Notes under the pieces: generated by a model
Told to the model about the DNA's origin: nothing
Databases searched by the model: none
What the model saw: only the letters and a program-made list of their open reading frames with translations
Shown: positions 51,839 to 60,528 of the stretch, one piece after another
How positions within the stretch are numbered: the first letter of the stretch is position 1
How the letters are laid out: the number at the start of each line of letters is the position of its first letter
DNA from: Firmicutes bacterium UBA2116
GTDB lineage: Bacteria > Bacillota > Clostridia > Tissierellales > Sedimentibacteraceae
Reading direction: 5' to 3'
DNA: 64,000 bases
Assembly: GCA_002331025.1 (NCBI GenBank)
Contig: DCYG01000033.1
Location: 39,764-103,763 of the forward strand
Position numbers and translations under genes: made by a program

Positions 51839-51922
51839 TTGACAAAGTTATAAAAAGTGATATCATTAAATATGAAATATTTAATACAATACAAAACAAT
51901 ATGAATTATTTAATTCATATTG
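51839..51922 (+). promoter_or_regulatory. Sigma-A promoter with a 26-bp palindrome, rpiR operon
   Basis: TTGACA (51839-51844), 16 bases, TATCAT (51861-51866). Downstream lies a perfect palindrome: CAATATGAATTA, TT, TAATTCATATTG (51897-51922), in the leader just before the ribosome site. It is likely the operator of the RpiR regulator encoded next. Confidence 0.7.
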
Positions 51923-51939
51923 TGAAGAAGAGGTGTTTG

Positions 51940-52782
51940 ATGAATTTTATTAATCTGGTAAAAGACAAGTTTGAATCATTGTCAAAGTCACATAAGAAGA
52001 TAGCGAAATACATAATAGATAATTTTGAACAGGTCATATTTGATACGGCTTCTGAGCTTAGCAAAAAGGTTTCAGTCAGCGAGGTAACAGTAATAAGATT
52101 TGCATATGCACTAGGCTTCGAAAGTTTTTCACATATGCGCAAGGCGATGGAGAAAAGTGTGATTGATAATTCTGAGATTTTAGATACGAGTATCGGAAAA
52201 GGTTTTTTAACGAACGGGCTATCTGATATGGAAATTGATGAGCACATACGCAAGCAGACATTACAGCTTGCTAAATCATATCAAAATATTGATTTTGAGG
52301 AATTCAAAAAGATTTGTGAAATTTTGATGAGTAAGAAAAGAATCCTGATAATAGGCTTTATGGATTCCTTTGGTACTGCATCTGAATTACTGCATCTTTT
52401 TGACAGTATACGAAGCCGAGTATATTTTTCAAAGCTCATGTATGAGAACTCATATACATTTGAGGATATAGATGAAGATTCTGCAACCATTGTGGTATCC
52501 TTCGCACCACACTATAAATATACGAAAGAGCAGGCTGAAACGGTCAAGAGAAACGGAAGCACAATTATTACCATAACAGACAGCTTTATCAATCCCTTTA
52601 AGGATTTGTCGGATTATTCTATGATATTTAATTTAAGGAGAAATGAACAGATGGGAGTAATAGACACCTCACCTGTTACCAGCTTTATCTTTTTCATGAT
52701 GAACTATTTATATGATAATTATAAGGATAAAATTGATGATTTTAAAATAAGTAAAAAGCCATATGAAGAATATATAGATTGA
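51940..52782 (+). CDS. RpiR-family transcriptional regulator
   Basis: A 280-residue regulator. The N-terminal HTH_6 domain at 1-75 (FESLSKSHKKIAKYIIDNFEQVIFDTASELSKKVSVSEVTVIRFAYALGFESFSHMRKAM) is followed by a SIS domain at about 110-250 (RILIIGFMDSFGTASELLHLF ... ATIVVSFAPHYKYTKEQAETVKRNGSTIITITDS). The SIS domain binds phosphosugars or other metabolites. ATG 51940 follows AAGAGGTG; the earlier 51901 ATG falls inside the palindrome. It heads the peptide operon and probably controls it. Confidence 0.85.
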   Translation: MNFINLVKDKFESLSKSHKKIAKYIIDNFEQVIFDTASELSKKVSVSEVTVIRFAYALGFESFSHMRKAMEKSVIDNSEILDTSIGKGFLTNGLSDMEIDEHIRKQTLQLAKSYQNIDFEEFKKICEILMSKKRILIIGFMDSFGTASELLHLFDSIRSRVYFSKLMYENSYTFEDIDEDSATIVVSFAPHYKYTKEQAETVKRNGSTIITITDSFINPFKDLSDYSMIFNLRRNEQMGVIDTSPVTSFIFFMMNYLYDNYKDKIDDFKISKKPYEEYID

Positions 52783-52791
52783 CAAAAGGAG

Positions 52792-54435
52792 TTGATTGAG
52801 ATTAAAGAGAAAATTTTAAGTATTTTAAAGGAAACCGTTTCTATTGACAGCTTTTCTGCAACAGAAAACGAAAATAGAGTATCCGAGTATTTATATGATT
52901 ATATGAAAAGCATGAAATACTTTGAGGATAATCCAAATCTGTTCGGCAACTTCAAAATTGAGGATGATTATCTTGGCAGAAGGATTTCATATGGAATGGT
53001 AAGGGGTAAATCCAATAAGACAGTTGTTCTCATGAATCATCATGATGTAGTGGGCATTGATGATTATGGCAGCATAAAGGATTATGCGTTTGATATTGAA
53101 AAGCTTCCTGAAAAAATTAAGGAAATTAATATCAATACTGAAGCACTGGAGGATTTGAATTCAGGTGAATGGATTTTTGGCAGAGGTGCGGCAGATATGA
53201 AAGGCGGACTGGCAATACAGCTTGCATATTTGGAAAGATACTCTGAGACAGAAGAAAAAGAAGGTAATATTCTTTTTATTTCGGTTCCGGATGAGGAATC
53301 CTATTCTGCCGGTATGCGCGGTGCAGTTAAGCTGTTGGGCAGGCTGAAAGAGGAATTTGAGCTGGAATATTCTTTTTTAATAGACTGTGAACCTAATTTC
53401 AAAGTTAACGGCAAGCACGTTGTTTCTTTAGGTACAGCCGGAAAATGTATGCCTGTAATATTAGCACAGGGACAGAAATCTCACATATGCAGATGCTTTG
53501 ACGGCCTGAATCCAATCGGGGTTCTGGGAGAGATTTTTTCAAGGACTGAGCTTTCTCTGGAATTCAGTGATGAGCTTGACGGGGAAATTACTGTTCCTCC
53601 CACATGGAATTATTTTAAGGATATGAAGGTTGAGTACGATGTTTCAATACCTATCAGAGCATGTGGATATTTCAGCGTAATAAGCTTTTACACATCACCT
53701 GATGAAATACTTGAAAAGCTTAAAAGAATTTCGAATGACTCTTTCAAAGCTTACGTAAATAAAATGAAAATGATATACAGCGAATATAAGTGCAGGAACA
53801 TGCATTGTTCGGAACGGGAAATTGAGTTCAAGCCTGAAGTGCTGCCCTTTGAAGAGCTTATGAATATTGCTTCTGAAAAGGATAAAGAGGGATTCGGCAG
53901 ATTTTACGGAAAACTGTATGATGAAATTTCAGAAAAAATAGTTAAAAATGAAATAAATTATCCTCAGGCAACAATTAGGATAATGGATGAAGTGCTGAAT
54001 TTCACCGGTATAAGCTATCCTGTCATAGTGTTGGGATTTGCTCCTCCGTATTATCCGGCGCTCAACAGCAGAAAAATCAGTGGTAAGGGGCATATAATCG
54101 ACGAGTGCTATAATTTGATAAGAGATTACTCCCATGATAATTTCAATTATGATTTAAGCTATGAAAATTATACCGTAGGGCTCTCTGACTGCAGCTACTG
54201 TGCTGTTGACAGAGCGTTTGACTATGACAGCTTTTCTCTCAACACACCCATGTGGGGCAAATTATATTCTATAGATTTTGAAGGCATAGAAAAACTTAAT
54301 ATACCTTCGATTATATTCGGTCCGTGGAGCAAGGATTATCATCAGGCAACAGAGAGAGTAAATAGAGAAAGTCTGACTGTTATTGTGCCAAAATTGATTG
54401 ATGAAATAGTAAATTATATATTTAAAAACAAATAA
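52792..54435 (+). CDS. M20-family peptidase, RocB-like
   Basis: A 547-residue M20 metallopeptidase close to the RocB-like group. Zinc-site motifs are NHHDVVGI (H83/D85), GRGAADMKGGLAIQL and VPDEESYSAGMRGA, and a C-terminal FGPWSKDYHQATERV provides the last ligand. RocB-like proteins are linked to arginine or dipeptide use. The start is awkward: no ATG is available, AAAGGAG ends at 52791, and TTG 52792 abuts it. ATT 52801 has better spacing but would be unusual. It begins 9 bp after rpiR. Confidence 0.8.
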   Translation: MIEIKEKILSILKETVSIDSFSATENENRVSEYLYDYMKSMKYFEDNPNLFGNFKIEDDYLGRRISYGMVRGKSNKTVVLMNHHDVVGIDDYGSIKDYAFDIEKLPEKIKEININTEALEDLNSGEWIFGRGAADMKGGLAIQLAYLERYSETEEKEGNILFISVPDEESYSAGMRGAVKLLGRLKEEFELEYSFLIDCEPNFKVNGKHVVSLGTAGKCMPVILAQGQKSHICRCFDGLNPIGVLGEIFSRTELSLEFSDELDGEITVPPTWNYFKDMKVEYDVSIPIRACGYFSVISFYTSPDEILEKLKRISNDSFKAYVNKMKMIYSEYKCRNMHCSEREIEFKPEVLPFEELMNIASEKDKEGFGRFYGKLYDEISEKIVKNEINYPQATIRIMDEVLNFTGISYPVIVLGFAPPYYPALNSRKISGKGHIIDECYNLIRDYSHDNFNYDLSYENYTVGLSDCSYCAVDRAFDYDSFSLNTPMWGKLYSIDFEGIEKLNIPSIIFGPWSKDYHQATERVNRESLTVIVPKLIDEIVNYIFKNK

Positions 54436-54455
54436 TATTCAAATGGAGGTCAACT

Positions 54456-54926
54456 ATGTTTAAAGCTATGAGAAGGAAAGACAGGCAGCTTTCGGATGAT
54501 GAAAGCCGCAGAATTTTAGAGCAGGGCGAATATGGTGTGATAGGAACAATCGGAACAAACGGATACCCGTGTTCGACGCCTCTGAATTATGTGCTTGAAG
54601 ATGATAATATTTATGTTCACTTTTTTATAAAAGGAGGAAACATACGCGAAAGTATCACTGTCAATGATAAGGTTGCATTTACCTATGTTGGAAAAACAAA
54701 AGTGCTTGAAGATGAATTTGTAACAAACTATGAAAGTGTAATGGTTTTTGGCAAAGCGGAAATAGTTGATGACGAAGAAAAAAGACATGCGCTGGTATTA
54801 ATTGTGGAGAAGTATTCTCCAAACTTTAAAAAGCAGGGATTGGAGCACATCGAGGAAGATTTTGACAAGGCGTGCGTTGTAAAAATAGTAATCGAACATA
54901 TAACGGGAAAGGCAAGAAGAGGCTGA
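54456..54926 (+). CDS. Pyridoxamine 5'-phosphate oxidase-like FMN-binding protein
   Basis: A 156-residue split-barrel flavoprotein relative: RRILEQGEYGVIGTIGTNGYPCSTPLNYVLEDDNIYVHFFIKGGNIRESI at 20-68, and VAFTYVG and ESVMVFGKAEIVDDEEKRHAL further on. Such proteins bind FMN or F420 and reduce small substrates. The start ATG 54456 follows TGGAGG. It is 21 bp after the M20 gene and 40 bp before the permease, so it is in the operon. The substrate is unknown. Confidence 0.8.
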   Translation: MFKAMRRKDRQLSDDESRRILEQGEYGVIGTIGTNGYPCSTPLNYVLEDDNIYVHFFIKGGNIRESITVNDKVAFTYVGKTKVLEDEFVTNYESVMVFGKAEIVDDEEKRHALVLIVEKYSPNFKKQGLEHIEEDFDKACVVKIVIEHITGKARRG

Positions 54927-54965
54927 TGTAAGTTGACCGGCTGAATACTTATAAGGAGCAGAATA

Positions 54966-55931
54966 ATGGCAAGATATCTTAGAAAAAGAATACTAACCGG
55001 AATTCTTATAATTTTGGTTTCATTGGTCATAAACTTTATGTTGATACATCTGGCTCCGGGTAATCCTATCAGTCTTTTGGCGGGAAAAGATAATCCTTCT
55101 CAGGAAATGATTGATGCATTAACAGAAAAATACGGATTAAACGATCCGATACATATTCAGTTTATAAGCTATATAAAAACACTGCTGAAAGGGGATCTCG
55201 GATATTCCATAATGAGCAGCGAGCCTGTAAGTAAGCTTATATTCGAAAAAGTAGGACCAACACTTCTTTTGGCACTGACAAGTATATTATTGGCAGTAAT
55301 AATCGGAACTGCATCGGGAATATTTGCGGCAAGGAAAAGAGGCTCACTGTTTGATGTTACGATGAACGGGTTATCCTATGTATTTGATTCCACACCAAGC
55401 TTCTGGCTGGGACTTATGCTTATTCTTATATTTGCATCAAAACTTAAAATTTTCCCTACTGCCGGCATGGTGGATTTAAGGGCGCAACATGAGGGATTTG
55501 CTAAAGTGATTGATATACTGTGGCATTTGACGCTGCCTCTCATAACGGTAACATTGATTCAAATACCATATTATTTCCGTATAGCGAGAGCTTCGGTTAT
55601 TCAAACTATGTCAGAAGATTTTATAACAACATTCAGAGCAGCGGGTATGAAGGAAAACAAAATATTCAGTAAATACATATTCAAAAACGCTATACTTCCC
55701 ACGATAACTGTGTTTGGTATTAATCTGGCATATGTTATATCAGGGGTTGCAATTATTGAAATAGTGTTTGCATGGCCCGGTATGGGAAGACTGATGATGA
55801 CGGCAATATCTAAACGGGATTATCCGCTTCTCATGGGAATATATCTCATATTATCAGTTTCAATAGCTGTCTGTATGATAGTTGTGGACTTGATTTATGC
55901 TGTTATTGATCCAAGAATAAGATACGATTAG
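54966..55931 (+). CDS. dppB: Peptide ABC transporter permease (DppB/OppB type)
   Basis: A 321-residue membrane permease with about six helices and the DppB signature LIHLAPGNPISLLAG near the N-terminus, a large periplasmic loop, and the ATPase-contact EAA loop (FRAAGMKENKIFSKYIFKNAILPTITVFG). It imports di- or oligopeptides with DppC, DppD, DppF and the binding protein. AAGGAGC precedes ATG 54966. Confidence 0.88.
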   Translation: MARYLRKRILTGILIILVSLVINFMLIHLAPGNPISLLAGKDNPSQEMIDALTEKYGLNDPIHIQFISYIKTLLKGDLGYSIMSSEPVSKLIFEKVGPTLLLALTSILLAVIIGTASGIFAARKRGSLFDVTMNGLSYVFDSTPSFWLGLMLILIFASKLKIFPTAGMVDLRAQHEGFAKVIDILWHLTLPLITVTLIQIPYYFRIARASVIQTMSEDFITTFRAAGMKENKIFSKYIFKNAILPTITVFGINLAYVISGVAIIEIVFAWPGMGRLMMTAISKRDYPLLMGIYLILSVSIAVCMIVVDLIYAVIDPRIRYD

Positions 55932-55950
55932 TCAGAAAGGATTGTGGAAA

Positions 55951-56811
55951 ATGAATAAATCAGGAGATTTTTTTACAAAAATGAAAAGAATGCTTTCCTT
56001 GATAAACCAGGTCAGACAGCTGAAAATAGGCATAATCTTATTGACGATAATTATTTTGCTGGCTCTCTTCGCACCATTGATTGCTACTCATGATCCTTTT
56101 TCATTAAATGATGATATGGTAAACCCTCCAAGTAAAAACTATCTGCTGGGAACAGACGGCTTGGGCAGAGACATATTCAGCGGAATATTATATGGAGCGC
56201 GTACTTCCATAGTCATAGGAGTTGTGGCTGCATCCATATCCGGAATTGTCGGAACGCTCATAGGCGGTATTTCAGGATTTTATGGCGGAAAAATAGATTC
56301 GGTTGTGTCAGAGATAATAAATGTGTTTCTGATGATGCCTACATTTTTCCTTATACTCATCATAGTTGCACTGTTTGGTTCAAGCATGTTCAACGTGATG
56401 GTAGTTATAGGTATAACGACCTGGACCGGAAATGCACGACTTATGAGGGCTCAAGCTCTTTCTCTCAAGCAGAGAACTTTTGTGAAGTCACTGGAAACAA
56501 TAGGTGAAAGTAAATTCAAAACGCTGGTTAAACATATTATCCCTAACGGTATATTTCCCATCATTGCCAATACAACAATGAATATATCAGAGGCCATACT
56601 TACAGAATCGGGACTTAGTTTTTTAGGGCTTGGTGATCCCAATGTTATGAGCTGGGGGCAAATGGTGTATAACGGAAAATCATATCTGACAAACGGATGG
56701 TGGATATCGACATTTTCAGGTGCTGCTATTGTACTGACGGTTTTGGCATTTTACTTAATCGGCGACGGGATGAACAACATACTTAGTCCAAAGCTGAACG
56801 ACAATAAATAG
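55951..56811 (+). CDS. dppC: Peptide ABC transporter permease (DppC/OppC type)
   Basis: A 286-residue permease. The first helix IGIILLTIIILLALFAPLIA is followed by DPFSLNDDMVNPPSKNYLLGTDGLGRDIFSGILYGARTS, the classic DppC start, then five more helices and the ATPase-contact loop KSLETIGESKFKTLVKHIIPN. ATG 55951 after AAAGGATT is preferred to 55942. Confidence 0.9.
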   Translation: MNKSGDFFTKMKRMLSLINQVRQLKIGIILLTIIILLALFAPLIATHDPFSLNDDMVNPPSKNYLLGTDGLGRDIFSGILYGARTSIVIGVVAASISGIVGTLIGGISGFYGGKIDSVVSEIINVFLMMPTFFLILIIVALFGSSMFNVMVVIGITTWTGNARLMRAQALSLKQRTFVKSLETIGESKFKTLVKHIIPNGIFPIIANTTMNISEAILTESGLSFLGLGDPNVMSWGQMVYNGKSYLTNGWWISTFSGAAIVLTVLAFYLIGDGMNNILSPKLNDNK

Positions 56812-56820
56812 GAGGCTCTT

Positions 56821-57783
56821 ATGGCGTTACTATCAATTAAAAATGAAAATGTTATCTATAAGGTTAAAAATAAAAATATTCATGCTGTCAATAATGTGTC
56901 ATTTGATATTGAGCCGCAGGATTCTCTTGGCATAGTAGGAGAATCGGGTTCGGGAAAATCAACCCTTGCATTGTCCATGCTAAGATTGCTCCCTAAAAAG
57001 ATAGCTGAGGTAAGCGGCGAGGTAATTTTTGAAGATAAGAATTTACTCACTATAAGTGAAGATGAGCTAAGAGATATAAGGTGGAAGGAAATTTCCGTTG
57101 TGTTCCAGAAATCAATGAATTCACTGAGCCCTATACATAAAATAGGCAGCCAGATGTCAGATATATATATGCTGCATAATAAGACTGCATCCAAGGCAGA
57201 AGTAAAAAACAAGATGACAGAGCTTCTGGAGTTGGTAAATCTTCCTCCAAGAGTATATACGATGTATCAGCATGAACTGTCGGGCGGTATGATGCAGAGA
57301 GTATCCATTGCACTGAGTCTTATGCATAATCCCAAGCTCATTATAATGGACGAAGCAACAACCGCTTTGGACGTTATAACTCAGGGTCAGATACTCAATG
57401 AGATAAAGGAGCTTGAGAAAAGGCTTAGCATAGCACGCATAATGATAACTCATGATATGTCTGTAGTGGCAAACACATGCAAAAAAATTGCGGTAATGTA
57501 TGCGGGATATCTTGTTGAGTTTGGATATGTAAAGGATGTAATTTCCGATCCGAAGCATCCGTATACTCGGGGACTTCTGAAGTCATTCCCCACATTGAAA
57601 GGCGAAAGAGGAGTGTTGAGAGGTATATCAGGTTCGCTTCCGGACCTGAGCGTTCAGCATGAGGGATGCATATTCGAGAGCAGATGCCCCGAAAGGTCAG
57701 GGGTCTGTAATAAGGAAAAACCCGGGACAGTCATATTGGAAAATGGTCGCATGGTAATGTGCCATTCTGCGGGGAGGAGATAA
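56821..57783 (+). CDS. dppD: Peptide ABC transporter ATPase (DppD/OppD type)
   Basis: A 320-residue ABC ATPase. Walker A GESGSGKST is at 40-48, signature LSGGMMQRV, Walker B LIIMDEATTALD, and the C-terminal oligopeptide-transporter extension carries the cysteine cluster (CIFESRCPERSGVCNKEKPG) expected to bind Fe-S or zinc. GGAGGCTCTT precedes ATG 56821. It pairs with the ATPase that follows. Confidence 0.9.
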   Translation: MALLSIKNENVIYKVKNKNIHAVNNVSFDIEPQDSLGIVGESGSGKSTLALSMLRLLPKKIAEVSGEVIFEDKNLLTISEDELRDIRWKEISVVFQKSMNSLSPIHKIGSQMSDIYMLHNKTASKAEVKNKMTELLELVNLPPRVYTMYQHELSGGMMQRVSIALSLMHNPKLIIMDEATTALDVITQGQILNEIKELEKRLSIARIMITHDMSVVANTCKKIAVMYAGYLVEFGYVKDVISDPKHPYTRGLLKSFPTLKGERGVLRGISGSLPDLSVQHEGCIFESRCPERSGVCNKEKPGTVILENGRMVMCHSAGRR

Positions 57784-57786
57784 TTA

Positions 57787-58782
57787 ATGGGAGATAATTA
57801 TACTTTAGAGGTCAACAACCTGTTCAAGCATTATACACAAAGAATAAAAGGAAACAACAGATTCAGTACGGTTAAGAAAACGGTCAAGGCGGTTGACGGC
57901 ATAAGCTTCAAATTGGAGGCCGGAGAAGTAATGGGTGTCATCGGTGAATCTGGATGCGGCAAGTCAACGCTGGCAAAGCTGCTGACAAAGCTTGAATATC
58001 CTACTCAGGGTGAAATTTTATTTAACGGAGAATCTTCCGATGAAATGATAAAAAAGGACAGGCTCAGGTATAAGAGAACTATTCAGATGGTTTTTCAAAA
58101 TCCCTTTGATACCTTTGACCCCAGAAATTCAATAGAGAAAATAATTGTTGAAACATTAAAGATGCATAATATAGGCAAAACACACAGTGATAGAGTATCG
58201 ACAGCAATCAATGCAATGGAGAAAATAGGCCTTTCACCCGCAGGGGATTATTTGCACAGATTTCCCCATGAATTATCGGGAGGACAGCTTCAGCGTATTT
58301 CAATATTGAGAACAATGCTTTTAAAACCGAAATTCCTCATTGCGGATGAACCTGTTTCAATGCTTGATGTTTCTGTAAGAGCAGACATAATTAAAATGCT
58401 TCAGGATCTTGTCAGGAATTCCGATACAGCTTTGATATTCATAAGCCATGACATAAACACCACAAGGTACATATCGGATAAAATAGTTGTAATGTATCTT
58501 GGGAGAATAGTTGAGTCGGGAACAACTGATTATGTATTGCACAACCCTGTGCATCCATATACAAAGACATTGATATCAAATTGTGCATCCATCAACATGG
58601 ATGAAAAGACAGACGTAATAAAAATAGAAGGAGAACCTCCGACTCCCATTGATAATGGGCCGGGATGTTACTTTGCACCGAGATGCTATATGAAAAAGGA
58701 TATATGCTTTAAGGAATATCCTGAACAGAAACTTATAGAAGAGAATCATTTTGCTTCATGTCATTTTATTAATAGTAATTGA
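57787..58782 (+). CDS. dppF: Peptide ABC transporter ATPase (DppF/OppF type)
   Basis: A 331-residue ABC ATPase: Walker A GESGCGKST at 53-61, LSGGQLQRISI signature, LIADEPVSMLD Walker B, and a C-terminal cysteine region (CYFAPRCYMKKDICFKEYP). It begins 3 bp after the DppD stop. It completes the importer. Confidence 0.9.
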   Translation: MGDNYTLEVNNLFKHYTQRIKGNNRFSTVKKTVKAVDGISFKLEAGEVMGVIGESGCGKSTLAKLLTKLEYPTQGEILFNGESSDEMIKKDRLRYKRTIQMVFQNPFDTFDPRNSIEKIIVETLKMHNIGKTHSDRVSTAINAMEKIGLSPAGDYLHRFPHELSGGQLQRISILRTMLLKPKFLIADEPVSMLDVSVRADIIKMLQDLVRNSDTALIFISHDINTTRYISDKIVVMYLGRIVESGTTDYVLHNPVHPYTKTLISNCASINMDEKTDVIKIEGEPPTPIDNGPGCYFAPRCYMKKDICFKEYPEQKLIEENHFASCHFINSN

Positions 58783-58856
58783 TTTATTAATACCGAACAG
58801 AAAACTATTAAGTTTTCCAATATACTTATTCCAATATATTAAATTAGGAGGAGAAA

Positions 58857-60464
58857 ATGAAAAAATTATCTTTATTATTGGCAGTCTGTCTTATCTTGGG
58901 AATGATTGTTGGGTGCAACAGTGCAGATGCGGGAAAAGAAGTGCCTGATGGCGGTCAGGTATCTGAAGGTAACTCGTCAGGTACACCTAAAAAAGGCGGA
59001 ACATTGATAGTGGGAATGACGGGAGACCCTTCGACCTACAATCCAGACTATCAGGCAGACGGTTACTTACAGCCGATTTCGGAAAATATTTTTAACAGAT
59101 TGATTAAAGTAACCAATAAGCAAGAGGTTGTGCCTGATCTGGCTAAGAGTTATAAGGTATCTGAGGATGGAAAAGAAATAACATTTTACCTGAATGAAAA
59201 TGTAAAGTGGCATGACGGAGCACCATTTTCATCTGCAGATGTAAAGTTTACATTTGATACAATTATTAAGGAGGGCGGACAGCTTGCAGGTTCGCTGACA
59301 TCTGTGGAAGAAATAACGACACCTGATGATAATACTGTAGTGTTTAAGCTGAAAAATAATGACTCATCACTTATAGGATATCTGGCATGGGATGCATGCT
59401 ACATCATGCCCAAGCACATTTACGAAGGTACTGACTGGAGTGAAAATCCCGCAAACCAAAATCCTATAGGAACAGGACCGTTCAAATTTGTCAAACACGA
59501 AAAGGGAGTCAGTGTTACACTTGAGAGGAATGATGAATACTGGGGTGATACAGCATATCTTGACAAGGTTGTATTTTCAATAATACCTGATGCCAATACG
59601 GCAGTACAGGCCTTATACAACAAGGAGCTTGATATACTTGGGGTAGAACCGCCGCTGTCAGAAGCACAAAGCTTTGAAGCTGATTCTGACATTAAGGTAG
59701 GTAAACAATACTGGCCATCACGATATTACATGTTCTTTAATGTAAAAGACAGCATATTTAAGGATGCTAAGCTGAGACAAGCAGTTTCACTTGGAATTGA
59801 CAAAGACGACATAATAAGAAAAGCTATGAAGGGTATCGGAGAAAAATCCAATACGGCGATGACACCAATGTATGATTGGGCTTTAAATACAACGGATGTA
59901 TTCCCGGAAAGGGATGTTGAAAAGGCAGAAAAATTAATTGAAGATGCCGGCTATGCGAAAAATTCAAACGGGATGTATTTTGAAACTACAATAGATGTAT
60001 TCAACATTGAGCCGTTCACTGACATTGCAGTAATAATAAGGGATAATTTAAAAGATATAGGGATTGATGTCAAAATCAATATGATGGAAGAAGCTGCCTG
60101 GGACGAAAAGATATGGTACGGAAGAAATTATGATGTATCGTTGCTCGCTGGATATCAAGGACCTGACCCCGGAGCACTGACTACAAGATTTTCTACGGGA
60201 GCTCTCATTAACCTGATGGGTTATTCCAATCCGAAGCTTGATGAGGCTTTAGAGAAAGGAGCATCATATGTAAGCGAAGAAGACAGGGCACCATATTATA
60301 TAGAAGCACAGAAATATATAGTTGAGGACGTTCCTGTTGTGCCTATATCAGAATATATTTCTATAGCACCATATCAATCATACATTGTGGGACATCCGAC
60401 TTCAGAAGAAGCTATAGACAAAACAGGATTCCATGAATACACATATGTCTGGATAAACAAATAG
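58857..60464 (+). CDS. Peptide ABC transporter substrate-binding lipoprotein
   Basis: A 535-residue family 5 solute-binding protein. The lipoprotein signal is KKLSLLLAVCLILGMIVGC, with the lipobox Cys at residue 20. A Gly/Ser linker follows, then GGTLIVGMTGDPSTYNPDYQ and WHDGAPFSSADVKFTFDTI, which are typical of OppA/DppA. It binds peptides outside the membrane. AGGAGGAG lies before ATG 58857. It lies at the end of the transporter genes rather than the beginning. Confidence 0.92.
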   Translation: MKKLSLLLAVCLILGMIVGCNSADAGKEVPDGGQVSEGNSSGTPKKGGTLIVGMTGDPSTYNPDYQADGYLQPISENIFNRLIKVTNKQEVVPDLAKSYKVSEDGKEITFYLNENVKWHDGAPFSSADVKFTFDTIIKEGGQLAGSLTSVEEITTPDDNTVVFKLKNNDSSLIGYLAWDACYIMPKHIYEGTDWSENPANQNPIGTGPFKFVKHEKGVSVTLERNDEYWGDTAYLDKVVFSIIPDANTAVQALYNKELDILGVEPPLSEAQSFEADSDIKVGKQYWPSRYYMFFNVKDSIFKDAKLRQAVSLGIDKDDIIRKAMKGIGEKSNTAMTPMYDWALNTTDVFPERDVEKAEKLIEDAGYAKNSNGMYFETTIDVFNIEPFTDIAVIIRDNLKDIGIDVKINMMEEAAWDEKIWYGRNYDVSLLAGYQGPDPGALTTRFSTGALINLMGYSNPKLDEALEKGASYVSEEDRAPYYIEAQKYIVEDVPVVPISEYISIAPYQSYIVGHPTSEEAIDKTGFHEYTYVWINK

Positions 60465-60471
60465 CCAGATA

Positions 60472-60502
60472 CATTACTGCCCGTACTAACTGCGGGCAGT
60501 AA
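60472..60502 (+). promoter_or_regulatory. Intercistronic hairpin after the binding-protein gene
   Basis: ATTACTGCCCG and CGGGCAGTAAT, 11 bp, with a nine-base loop. No T-run follows, so it is probably an mRNA-stabilising stem that raises binding-protein output. Confidence 0.6.
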
Positions 60503-60528
60503 TCAACAGAATACATCGGAGGTAAAGC

